From contig CAMDML010000031.1 of assembly GCA_945902215.1 (NCBI GenBank), positions 1 to 33,976 on the forward strand: DNA of 33,976 bases, read 5' to 3'. Under the pieces are notes generated by a model, which saw nothing but the letters and a program-made list of their open reading frames with translations, did no database searches and was not told the DNA's origin. Below are positions 1 through 8,589 of the stretch, in pieces. Made by a program: the position numbers and the translations under genes. Source of the stretch: Klebsiella pneumoniae (GTDB lineage: Bacteria; Pseudomonadota; Gammaproteobacteria; Pseudomonadales; Pseudohongiellaceae). Every line of letters starts with the position of its first letter. Positions within the stretch are counted from its first letter, which is position 1.

Positions 1-2065
1 GCGGATCTTTGACGAAAGTGCGCGACAGGGCGGAGATATGCACCAGACCATCCTGATGTACACCGATGTCAACGAAGGCGCCGAAGTTGGTCACGTTGGT
101 TACGCTGCCTTCGAGCAGCATGCCGGGTTTCAGATCCTTGATTTCTTCCACGCCTTCCATGAAGTCAGCAGATTTGAATTCGGGGCGCGGATCGCGGCCC
201 GGCTTTTCCAGTTCGGCGATGATGTCCTTCACCGTCGGAATACCGAACTTGGCACTGACATAGTCGGTTGGCTTCAAACTGCGTAGAAAACCACTGTCGC
301 CGATCAACTGCTGCACGCTCCTGCCATTCGCTTTGAGAATTTTCTCGACGACTTCATACGATTCCGGATGCACGGCTGAGGCATCCAGCGGATTGTCGCC
401 GTTCATGATGCGCAAAAAGCCGGCGGCTTGCTCAAAACATTTTTCGCCGAGGCGCGGCACCTTCAATAATTCCTTGCGCGATTTGAACGCGCCGTTCTGG
501 TTGCGGTGGGCGACGATGTTGGTGGCGATCGACGGTGTCAGCCCTGACACGCGCCGCAGTAGCGCAACGGACGCCATGTTCACATCGACACCAACCGCAT
601 TCACGCAATCCTCAACCACGGCATCGAGACTTTGTCCGAGCCGGGTCTGGCTGACGTCATGTTGGTACTGGCCAACGCCGATGGCTTTCGGTTCGATCTT
701 GACGAGTTCGGCGAGCGGGTCCTGCAAGCGGCGTGCAATCGAGATTGCGCCGCGTATCGTCACATCGAGGTCCGGAAATTCTTCACGGGCAATGTCTGAA
801 GCGGAATACACCGATGCACCTGCTTCATTCACCACCATCTTTTTCAGTTTAAGTTCGGGATGCTTCTTCATCACCTCGCCCGCGAGCTTGTCGGTTTCGC
901 GCGAGGCGGTGCCGTTACCGATGCTGACGAGTTCCACTGCATGCAATTTGCACAGGTGCGCGAGAACCGCTACAGAACGGTCCCAATCGTTGCGCGGCTG
1001 GTGCGGATAGATCGTGGTGTTTTCGAGATACTTGCCGGTGCGGTCGACAATCGCCACTTTCACGCCCGTGCGCAAACCCGGATCGAGACCCAGAATTGCT
1101 TTGGGGCCGGCCGGCGCTGCGAGCAGAATCGCTTTCATGTTCGCCGCGAATACGCGTATCGCTTCTTCTTCACTCTGTTCGCGCAAGCTGCCGAGCAAAT
1201 CAGTTTCCATGCGCGACTGCAATTTTACTTTCCAGGTCCAGCGTACTACTTCCTGCAGCCAGGCATCGGCGGGGCGTTTTTTGTCGCGCACGTTGGTGTG
1301 AACGGCAATCATGCCTTCGCAAGGATCAGGTTGCCCTTCTTCCACGCCCTTCACGCCGAGACTCGAAGACAGAAAGCCTTCGTTGCGGCCACGGAATACG
1401 GCGAGGGCGCGGTGCGAAGGCACTTTGTGCAACTGCTCAGCATAGTCAAAGTAGTCACGAAATTTTTCGGCTTCGGCTTCTTTTCCTACAAGCACCTTGC
1501 TGCGCAGTTCGCCCTGCTCCGACAGAAACGCGCGCAACTTGCCGGCGAGCGCCGCGTCTTCGCTGAACTTCTCCATCAAAATATATTTCGCACCTTCGAG
1601 TGCGGCTTTGATATCGGCAATACCCTTCTCTTCACTGACAAAAGTTGCGGCGAGCACTTGCGGATCGAGGGTGGGATCGGCGTACAACTGGTCGGCCAGC
1701 GGTTCCAGGCCGGCTTCGATTGCGATCATCGCTTTGGTACGACGCTTGGGTTTGTACGGCAGGTACAAATCTTCGAGTTCGGTCTTGGTATCCACCGCGC
1801 GGATTTGGCGTTCGAGTTCCGGTGTCAGTTTCTCTTGCTCACCAATGCTGGCGAGTATGGCCTCGCGTCTTTCTTCAAGTTCACGCAGATAACGTAGCCG
1901 CACTTCCAGATCGCGCAGTTGCAAATCGTCGAGACCACCGGTGGCCTCTTTACGGTAACGCGAGATGAAGGGAACCGTGGAGCCTTCATCCAGCAAGGCA
2001 ACAGCCGCCACGACCTGTTCGAGTTTAACAGAAAGTTCGAGCGCAATTTTTTGGGTGATGTTCAT
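1..2065 (-). CDS. tex: Tex-family transcription accessory protein, 3' end outside window
   Basis: Tex is an RNA-binding cytoplasmic protein linked to transcription, with helical, YqgF-like and HhH domains and a C-terminal S1 domain. Reading the minus strand from ATG at 2065 gives [17 protein letters not shown], followed by [17 protein letters not shown] and [16 protein letters not shown], which are hallmark N-terminal Tex sequences. Near the window edge the frame encodes the start of the S1 domain ([20 protein letters not shown], then [10 protein letters not shown]). About 688 codons are present. Family members are usually 770-790 residues, so roughly 80-100 residues are missing only because the window ends. 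The short leader holds a 36-bp palindrome, and an AGG lies a few bases before the ATG. The frame is intact throughout. Identification is firm; the cellular role is from family knowledge. Confidence 0.95.
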   Translation of the reverse strand, partial: MNITQKIALELSVKLEQVVAAVALLDEGSTVPFISRYRKEATGGLDDLQLRDLEVRLRYLRELEERREAILASIGEQEKLTPELERQIRAVDTKTELEDLYLPYKPKRRTKAMIAIEAGLEPLADQLYADPTLDPQVLAATFVSEEKGIADIKAALEGAKYILMEKFSEDAALAGKLRAFLSEQGELRSKVLVGKEAEAEKFRDYFDYAEQLHKVPSHRALAVFRGRNEGFLSSSLGVKGVEEGQPDPCEGMIAVHTNVRDKKRPADAWLQEVVRWTWKVKLQSRMETDLLGSLREQSEEEAIRVFAANMKAILLAAPAGPKAILGLDPGLRTGVKVAIVDRTGKYLENTTIYPHQPRNDWDRSVAVLAHLCKLHAVELVSIGNGTASRETDKLAGEVMKKHPELKLKKMVVNEAGASVYSASDIAREEFPDLDVTIRGAISIARRLQDPLAELVKIEPKAIGVGQYQHDVSQTRLGQSLDAVVEDCVNAVGVDVNMASVALLRRVSGLTPSIATNIVAHRNQNGAFKSRKELLKVPRLGEKCFEQAAGFLRIMNGDNPLDASAVHPESYEVVEKILKANGRSVQQLIGDSGFLRSLKPTDYVSAKFGIPTVKDIIAELEKPGRDPRPEFKSADFMEGVEEIKDLKPGMLLEGSVTNVTNFGAFVDIGVHQDGLVHISALSRTFVKDP

Positions 2066-2098
2066 GATGCCTATGGCGGCCCTTGTTTTGGTTGAAAC

Positions 2099-2134
2099 GA
2101 CACTGGCTTCCCGCAGAGGCGGGAATCCAGTGTC
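2099..2134. repeat. 36-bp interspersed-type palindrome with dRS3-like core
   Basis: Two 16-base arms, GACACTGGCTTCCCGC (2099-2114) and its near-perfect inverted partner (2119-2134), flank an AGAG loop; 15 of 16 positions pair. The core has the form TTCCC-N8-GGGAA, reminiscent of small dispersed palindromes such as neisserial dRS3. It lies about 34 bases upstream of the tex start and next to the terminator of the preceding gene, so it would be in the tex leader or promoter. Whether it is repeated in the genome cannot be seen from this window. Confidence 0.7.
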
Positions 2135-2143
2135 TTTAATAGC

Positions 2144-2170
2144 AAAAAGCCCGGCAATCGCCGGGCTTTT
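2144..2170 (-). terminator. Rho-independent terminator after the LigM-like gene
   Basis: Perfect 11-bp arms AAAAGCCCGGC (2145-2155) and GCCGGGCTTTT (2160-2170) surround a 4-base loop, and on the minus strand the stem ends in a run of T. It starts about 35 bases after the stop codon of the 2205-3599 gene and separates that gene from tex. Confidence 0.85.
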
Positions 2171-2204
2171 CGTACTGCTTGTCTTGCTCAGCAAGCCTGT
2201 CGGC

Positions 2205-3605
<1,401 letters not shown>

Positions 3606-3649
3606 TTACATCCTCTTTGATCTTGAACGCGGGAAAATTTGAAGGCCGC

Positions 3650-3678
3650 ACTCTACACGGTAGAGAAAGCCATTGCAA
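3650..3678 (-). promoter_or_regulatory. Candidate sigma70 promoter of the LigM-like gene
   Basis: On the minus strand TTGCAA (3673-3678) and TAGAGT (3650-3655) are separated by exactly 17 bases, about 50 bases upstream of the start codon at 3599. The rest of the 241-base gap (3600-3840) holds only a small GGCG/CGCC stem near 3770 and no gene. Confidence 0.4.
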
Positions 3679-3840
3679 TCAGCCCATACTTGTCTTCAAC
3701 CTATTGAAAAACAAGCACTTTACTGAGCCCGCGAAGGTTTATTTTGTGGTGATTCGTTACGCCTTTCGGCGCCGTCACCGTTCCGTTTTCACCCCTGAAA
3801 CCGAGTACTTCCAAAACAGCCCTGCTTCTAAAACAGTTGT

Positions 3841-5271
3841 CTAGGCCGCCGGAGAAAAGCCCACCATGGACTTGTACTCCAGAAACTCACCAAAGGCCTG
3901 ATCGCCGAACTCACGGCCGTTGCCGGAGTGCTTGTAGCCTCCAAATGGCACGTTCAGGTCAAGGCCGGCATTATTCAAACTGATGTAACCGGCGCGGATT
4001 TGCGCGGCTATGTCTCTGGCGTGTGCGATGTTCTTGCTATGAACATATCCGCCGAGACCATATTCAGTATCGTTGGCCAACTCTACTGCTTCTTGTTCAG
4101 TATCGTAGCCGATGATACTGAGCACGGGACCAAAGATTTCCTCTCTGGCGATCTCCATATTATTGTTCACATCCCGGAAAACGGTGGGTTTGACGTAGTA
4201 GCCCTGTTCCAAGCCTTCCGGCTTGCCGGGACCACCCGTGACGAGCTTGGCACCTTCTTTGATGCCGCTTTGGATCAAACCCTGAATTTTGTTCCACTGC
4301 GTTTCGGAAATCACCGGACCCATGCGGCTGTCTGCCTTGGGATCGCCCGGTTTCCAGTTTTCAACGGCTTCCTTCGCCAACACGCAGACTTCATCGAGCA
4401 ACTTGTTCGGCACCAGCATGCGCGTTGGCGCACGGCAGGACTGGCCGGAATTCATCATGATGCCGTTGATGCCGCCGGTGACGGCCGCTTTCAGATCCGC
4501 ATCTTCCAGAATGATGTTGGGGGATTTGCCGCCGAGTTCCTGATGCACACGTTTTACGGTCTTGGCCGCCGCTTGCGCAACGAGAATGCCAGCGCGGGTT
4601 GAACCGGTGATCGACACCATATCAATCTGCGGATGTTCGGCAAGCGCCTGACCAACGATGGGGCCTTCGCCCTGCACGAGGTTGAACACACCTGCGGGTA
4701 CGCCTGCAGCGTGAATAATTTCAGCAAAGATCTTGGCGGAGAATGGCGCAATTTCAGAAGGCTTTAATACCACAGTGCACCCAGTGGCCAGCGCGGGCGC
4801 GACCTTCGCGCAGATCTGGTGGATCGGCCAGTTCCACGGTGTGATAAAACCGCATACGCCGATCGGTTCCTGCACCACACGGCTGGTGCCACGGTCTTCT
4901 TCAAATTGGTAGGTTTCGAGAATCTTGCGTGCGGTCTTGAAATGGTTGACGCCGATCGCGGCTTGCGTGCCGTGGGCCAGCCATTTGGGGGCGCCCATCT
5001 CTTCGGTGATCGCGTCGCCTAGTTCGGGTACACGCTTGGTGAATTCTTCGATGATGCGGTCAAGGACTGCGAGACGTTGTTCGCGGGTAGTGCGGGACCA
5101 GGTGCGGAAAGCTTTGGCGGCGGCTTTGACGGCATTATCGACATCGGCAGCACTGCCGAGGCTGATGTGGCCACAAACCTGGGCGGTGGCAGGGTCAGTG
5201 ACAGCAAGCGTCTTCGGGGTGGCCGGGTCAACCCACGCGCCATTGATGTAAAACTGCAGGTAATTCCGCAT
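3841..5271 (-). CDS. NAD(P)-dependent aldehyde dehydrogenase
   Basis: This 476-residue protein is a full-length member of the aldehyde dehydrogenase superfamily, oxidising an aldehyde to a carboxylic acid with NAD(P). The catalytic set is complete: Asn147 in TPWNWP, the cofactor-binding loop ITGSTRAG (221-228), general-base Glu245 in HQELGGKSPN, nucleophile Cys279 in NSGQSCRAPTR, and the EEIFGPVL motif (377-384). There is no signal peptide, so it is cytoplasmic. It lies 241 bases upstream of the LigM-like gene on the same strand. A role as a vanillin- or other aromatic-aldehyde dehydrogenase feeding the demethylase is attractive but only inferred, because substrate specificity in this family cannot be read from motifs. 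The leader carries a near-perfect -10 box and an 18-bp palindrome. Confidence 0.93.
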   Translation of the reverse strand: MRNYLQFYINGAWVDPATPKTLAVTDPATAQVCGHISLGSAADVDNAVKAAAKAFRTWSRTTREQRLAVLDRIIEEFTKRVPELGDAITEEMGAPKWLAHGTQAAIGVNHFKTARKILETYQFEEDRGTSRVVQEPIGVCGFITPWNWPIHQICAKVAPALATGCTVVLKPSEIAPFSAKIFAEIIHAAGVPAGVFNLVQGEGPIVGQALAEHPQIDMVSITGSTRAGILVAQAAAKTVKRVHQELGGKSPNIILEDADLKAAVTGGINGIMMNSGQSCRAPTRMLVPNKLLDEVCVLAKEAVENWKPGDPKADSRMGPVISETQWNKIQGLIQSGIKEGAKLVTGGPGKPEGLEQGYYVKPTVFRDVNNNMEIAREEIFGPVLSIIGYDTEQEAVELANDTEYGLGGYVHSKNIAHARDIAAQIRAGYISLNNAGLDLNVPFGGYKHSGNGREFGDQAFGEFLEYKSMVGFSPAA

Positions 5272-5320
5272 GTTAAGCCTGTTATCGATGAGCTTTTGAA
5301 CTGCGGCAGAGGCCGGAAGT

Positions 5321-5338
5321 GCGTTGGGAGCCCAACGC
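5321..5338. promoter_or_regulatory. 18-bp palindrome in the aldehyde dehydrogenase leader
   Basis: GCGTTGGG (5321-5328) and CCCAACGC (5331-5338) form a perfect inverted repeat around AG. It lies between the candidate -10 box (5355-5360) and the start codon at 5271, within the first 30 bases of the likely transcript. It could be a repressor operator or an mRNA hairpin. Confidence 0.4.
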
Positions 5339-5354
5339 CAAAAAGCGGGGCGCG

Positions 5355-5360
5355 ATTATA
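5355..5360 (-). promoter_or_regulatory. Consensus -10 box upstream of the aldehyde dehydrogenase
   Basis: The minus strand reads TATAAT exactly here, 84 bases before the start at 5271. No good -35 element is seen at 16-18 bases, so use of this promoter may need an activator or the match may be chance. Confidence 0.35.
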
Positions 5361-5449
5361 TACGCAGAGCGTGACAGAAGACCACCCGGTTTGGCTGTAA
5401 CGGTGCACGGGCATCCGCGAACGACTCACACGGCAGTAAAACGCAGCGT

Positions 5450-6040
5450 TTACCGGGCCAACGGGCTGGCTTGTCCTGCTGTAAAACGGTTTGGATTATT
5501 TTCGTTGTAGATTTTGTGGCGCTTGAATAGCCACTCACCGTTTATTTTCACCAGCTCATCATCCCAACTGCCGTAGCTCAGCCACTCGATTTTGCGGCGG
5601 TCAGCGGCGTTGGAGTAGTTCATCCAGTAGGAGACGACCCGCGCCGTGTCGCCATTGATCTCGATAACTTGATTGGTAACCAAGTGGCGAACGGCGGGTG
5701 GCCATTCCTTGCCATCCGGGGTTTGCGCTGGCTGGAAATTCAATTTACGCAGATCGTAGGTGCCTGTGGCCATGAACTCACGAATGGCAGGGCGGCCAAT
5801 CACTTCGCCGCGTGCCCAGTCCAGAATCCCATCCTCGGCAAACACGGCGGCATACGCATCGGCATCGAAAAAGTCCATTGCCACAACGTAGCGATTCTGC
5901 ATCTCAAGGATAGCCAGTCGATCTTCTGCTTCTGAGGATTGTTGCTGAGAGCAGGCAGCCAACAAAAGCGTGGCGGACAACAGCAAGGCACTGTTGATGC
6001 CACTGATGAATTTGCCGGAGGTGCGTTGTGTGATGTTCAT
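5450..6040 (-). CDS. SnoaL-like (NTF2-fold) lipoprotein
   Basis: The 196-residue protein starts at ATG 6040 (MNITQRTSGKF), preceded by AGGGA at a proper distance. A longer frame reaching 6106 would run into a REP repeat and is rejected. Residues 13-30 form a hydrophobic signal segment ending in the lipobox LAAC, so Cys30 is the predicted lipidated residue. The next residue is Ser, which favours the outer membrane. The mature part reads LAILEMQNRYVVAMDFFDAD and then FAEDGILDWARGEVIGRPAI, typical of SnoaL-like NTF2-fold domains that often act as small-molecule isomerases, dehydratases or hydroxylases. The catalytic activity is not predictable. It lies upstream of the aldehyde dehydrogenase on the same strand, 178 bases away. 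An exported, lipid-anchored SnoaL domain is less usual than a cytoplasmic one. Confidence 0.85.
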   Translation of the reverse strand: MNITQRTSGKFISGINSALLLSATLLLAACSQQQSSEAEDRLAILEMQNRYVVAMDFFDADAYAAVFAEDGILDWARGEVIGRPAIREFMATGTYDLRKLNFQPAQTPDGKEWPPAVRHLVTNQVIEINGDTARVVSYWMNYSNAADRRKIEWLSYGSWDDELVKINGEWLFKRHKIYNENNPNRFTAGQASPLAR

Positions 6041-6072
6041 CGTTTTATCCCTGAGTGTCGGTGTATTTTGAT

Positions 6073-6159
6073 CATAAATGGGGACACATAAATGGGGACA
6101 GACCACATTTAATTAATTCTTTAGTTTGAACTGAAAATTTAATGTGGTCTGTCCCCATT
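6073..6159. repeat. Inverted pair of REP elements with a 14-bp tandem duplication
   Basis: AATGGGGACAGACCACATT (6091-6109) and its exact reverse complement (6141-6159) face each other across a 31-base AT-rich spacer, giving 19-bp perfect arms. The left element is preceded by a perfect tandem duplication of CATAAATGGGGACA (6073-6086 and 6087-6100). Degenerate fragments (CCATTAAAT, TTGTCCCATTTAATT) continue to about 6195. The pair fills the space between the stop of the 6190-7644 gene and the start of the lipoprotein gene. It matches the other copies at 7.7, 8.5, 9.5 and 32.9 kb. Confidence 0.9.
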
Positions 6160-6189
6160 AAATTTTAAATTCCATTAAATTTGTCCCAT

Positions 6190-7644
6190 TTAATTCTGGT
6201 CAAAGTTGAAGATGTCGTCGGACTTGGGCTCGGGCTCGCCTTGCATGCCCTGCTCATGATATTTGCGCCAGTTCTCGGCCCAAGGGCGGCCGTAGATGTC
6301 TGGTACGTCATACTCAAGTGTATTCCCCGGCGCAACCGGCGTCGCCACGCCATCGATATTGAATATGGACTGTACGCATTCGATGAACTGGTAAGGTTCG
6401 CCCTCACTCAGTGCGCTCTGGCGCTGCAGGTTGCGAATGATGCGAATCGGCTGCACGAGAGCTTCCGGGTCGTAGAAGATGCCTTCCTGGTTCAGCCCGT
6501 AAATCGCGCCATTTTCATCGCGATTGGCCGTATAGATTTCTATTACCTGCAGCTTGCTGGAAAACTCCATGCCGCCATGCACTTTCCAGCCTTGAATGTT
6601 GGAGGTCCAGGTGATTAGCGCGTCACCATCCCAGAAGCCAATCGTTTCGCCATACCACTGCGGCACATCGGCGCCCAGCCGCGGGATGGCGCCTGAGGTG
6701 TCGAACTCGCGGCCGATATGAATGTGGGTAATGAAGTTGTCCGCATCGCCGGCCAGGATCTGCACCAGTTCCGGCGTCACTATCACTTGGTGCGGCTGAT
6801 TGGTCACACCATGGTAGTGCCAGCGGCGCATGAAGCCCTCGGGCCAGCAGAACTGCGCCGGCCATTGTGGGGCATTGCTGTGGCCGTGGTGATAGGCCTC
6901 CTGCACAAAGCGCGTCTGGTATTCCGGCGTGAGGAGAGACAGCACTGTTGGCACCTGGTTCCACAACAGCTCGGCCATCCAGTTTTGCCCGCGTGGCCAC
7001 ACATAACGTCCGTTCCAGTCGCCAGGCACCGTGGCATAGGTATGTTGGGTGGGGCCGCCGCGCTCCCGCGCTTCCGCCATTAATGCTGCGTAGTGCGCTT
7101 CGGCAGTGGCGAATTCATAGGGACTCACCATCGCATCACGCGGGTAGTCGCGGCTGCAGTAGCCCCAGGCGGCCGTACGCGGTGGATTGTCGCCAATCAG
7201 GGCATTCCCCCATTGCGCCTGGATGGCCTCGGAACTGTTACAGCGAAAATAGCGTGGGTCGTTCCAATACTGACGGTCAGCATAAAAGTCTTGTGAGGTG
7301 AACAGATCAACTGGCAAAGGCTCGATGCCGTCCGGCGTTGCGCCATTTGTGGCAGAGGCTTGCAACGTGCCCGTGCCGTTAGCGCCTGGGCCCAAGGGTC
7401 CGCTGCGGAAAGGTCCTACCAGCCAGTACTGCTCGGGATAGTCAGCAATGGTGACAGGCGGGTAGTCCTCCAGATTTTCTGTCGGTGTCAGCACTGGACC
7501 GGGAATGGCGGTGGCAAGCGGTGCGCCGCGTCCCGCACTGGGCCAGGGCGGATCGGCAATGTGTTGTGCAAAGGCCGGCAACGAAGCCATTGCAACGCAG
7601 AGGGCTGTAGCAAGTAGCGGAGCAATCAAAGGGGTGGGAGTCAT
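6190..7644 (-). CDS. Secreted protein of unknown function
   Basis: The 484-residue protein starts at ATG 7644, preceded by AGGAAG at eight bases. Residues 1-26 form a clear Sec signal peptide with cleavage likely after AFA, so the protein is periplasmic or secreted. I do not recognise a characterised family. The half around FITHIHIGREFDTSGAIPR, then YGETIGFWDGDALITWTSN and LQVIEIYTANRD, resembles a widespread uncharacterised exported family in Proteobacteria and Acidobacteria with a 'G.W.GD.L' strand and a following 'E.....R' segment. The mature protein is rich in Trp, Tyr and Pro and has several cysteines (FRCNSSE, GYCSRDYPRD, QFCWPEG, FIECVQS) that could form disulfides in the periplasm. 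Its stop codon lies in degenerate REP sequence. An upstream in-frame extension encodes KCGLSPF from a REP and is not real. Confidence 0.8.
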   Translation of the reverse strand: MTPTPLIAPLLATALCVAMASLPAFAQHIADPPWPSAGRGAPLATAIPGPVLTPTENLEDYPPVTIADYPEQYWLVGPFRSGPLGPGANGTGTLQASATNGATPDGIEPLPVDLFTSQDFYADRQYWNDPRYFRCNSSEAIQAQWGNALIGDNPPRTAAWGYCSRDYPRDAMVSPYEFATAEAHYAALMAEARERGGPTQHTYATVPGDWNGRYVWPRGQNWMAELLWNQVPTVLSLLTPEYQTRFVQEAYHHGHSNAPQWPAQFCWPEGFMRRWHYHGVTNQPHQVIVTPELVQILAGDADNFITHIHIGREFDTSGAIPRLGADVPQWYGETIGFWDGDALITWTSNIQGWKVHGGMEFSSKLQVIEIYTANRDENGAIYGLNQEGIFYDPEALVQPIRIIRNLQRQSALSEGEPYQFIECVQSIFNIDGVATPVAPGNTLEYDVPDIYGRPWAENWRKYHEQGMQGEPEPKSDDIFNFDQN

Positions 7645-7693
7645 TGATCGGCTTCCTGAGCAATGGCAACGCGGGAACCGGGAGAATAAACGG

Positions 7694-7720
7694 ATAAATG
7701 GGGACAGACCACATTTAATC
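7694..7720. repeat. Single REP element abutting the RAYT stop codon
   Basis: A single copy (ATAAATGGGGACAGACCACA and onward) ends one base before the stop codon of the RAYT gene (7721-7723). It lies between that gene and the secreted-protein gene, and forms the downstream flank of the transposase. Confidence 0.9.
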
Positions 7721-8413
7721 CTAATTCGCTGTCTTGAAAGGTCTCCCTCTCCGCCCGCGGCTCGCCCTGCGCCCAAGAGTCGCGCTTAGCTCCGCCTGAA
7801 ATTGCGCACTGCCCAGTGCGGTATTTCCTGTGGTCGCCTGCCGAATCCCGGCTGTTTCGGTCGGGTCTACTCGAGCTGCCAAAAACTCCCTATACACGCA
7901 TGCCCGCTCACTTGCGGTAGCTCCCATTCCAAGGTAATGCTGGTGCGGCGTTAACATCGGATCGAACTGCTCACCACCATTCCTACCGTAACTGGACCAG
8001 GGATACTTGTCAGGATGGGTCACCATGCCCGCACGCACGGGGTTGAGCTCGATGTAGCGATAACAGGTCAGGATGTAGGATTCCTCACGGCTCAAGCAGG
8101 ACTTGAAGCGACCTTCCCACAGCGTGCCGCTCCTCTCATACGTCCTGTTGATGTACTGCGTGTGGTGCTGAGCCACCAGCTTCATCATATTGGCTGTGCT
8201 TTCCCGCTGCGCGGGCGTGATGAGCAAGTGCACATGATTGGTCATCAACACATAGGCGTGGATTGCACAGGCATGCAGGATGGCCTGCTCGGACAGGATG
8301 CGAAGGTAGTGGCGGTAATCGTCCGGCCGGAAAAAGCAGGGGCTGCGATTGTTCCCCCTGTGCATGATGTGCCAGGGAATACCGGCGATGGACAGACGCG
8401 CGCGTCTGGGCAT
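7721..8413 (-). CDS. REP-associated tyrosine transposase (RAYT, Y1/HUH family)
   Basis: The protein belongs to the IS200-like Y1 HUH endonuclease group that nicks single-stranded DNA at REP hairpins. I chose ATG 8413 because it gives the classic RAYT N-terminus MPRRARLSIAGIPWHIMHRG and follows AAGGA at a good distance; the product is 230 residues. The metal-binding HUH motif is His60-Val-His62 in MTNHVHLLIT. The likely nucleophile is Tyr120 in CYRYIELNPVRAG. WEGRFKSCL (99-107) and the basic tail ending in RRASRGRRGRPFK are also typical. All key residues are present, so it may be active. It is flanked on both sides by copies of the same REP and has no IS-type terminal repeats, which is the known arrangement of a domesticated, non-self-mobilising REP/RAYT unit. 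Confidence 0.93.
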   Translation of the reverse strand: MPRRARLSIAGIPWHIMHRGNNRSPCFFRPDDYRHYLRILSEQAILHACAIHAYVLMTNHVHLLITPAQRESTANMMKLVAQHHTQYINRTYERSGTLWEGRFKSCLSREESYILTCYRYIELNPVRAGMVTHPDKYPWSSYGRNGGEQFDPMLTPHQHYLGMGATASERACVYREFLAARVDPTETAGIRQATTGNTALGSAQFQAELSATLGRRASRGRRGRPFKTAN

Positions 8414-8474
8414 GTAGTACATCCTTGTTCTGAAGAAGATTGTTGGTTTGCAATTTAGCGGAGTTTTGGAATCT

Positions 8475-8587
8475 TGCAAAAATTAAATGTGGTCTGTCCC
8501 CATTTACATGTGCAAAAATTAAATGTGGTCTGTCCCCATTTACATGTGGTCTGTCCCCATTTACACCCCATTTACACCCATTTACAC
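8475..8587 (+). repeat. Nested tandem array of REP copies upstream of the RAYT
   Basis: Two perfect 36-bp tandem copies (8475-8510 and 8511-8546) each contain TGTGGTCTGTCCCCATTTACA. Three progressively 5'-truncated copies follow: 19 bp (8547-8565), 11 bp (8566-8576) and 10 bp (8577-8586). All five contain CCCATTTACA at or near the 3' end. The array begins about 60 bases upstream of the RAYT start and ends three bases before the stop codon of the beta-barrel gene. There is no unique spacer between units, so it is not a CRISPR array. Confidence 0.92.
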
Positions 8588-8589
8588 GC

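Noticed and set aside
860-1897. 345-codon plus-strand open frame
   Set aside because: It lies wholly antisense to tex and has no recognisable domain.
6190-7776. Longer start of the secreted-protein gene at 7776
   Set aside because: The extra 44 residues include KCGLSPF encoded by a REP, overlap the end of the RAYT gene, and precede an obvious signal peptide with its own ribosome site at 7644.
8475-8546. 36-bp direct repeats as a possible CRISPR array
   Set aside because: The repeats are immediately tandem with no unique spacers, contain the REP core found elsewhere in the window, and no cas genes are present.
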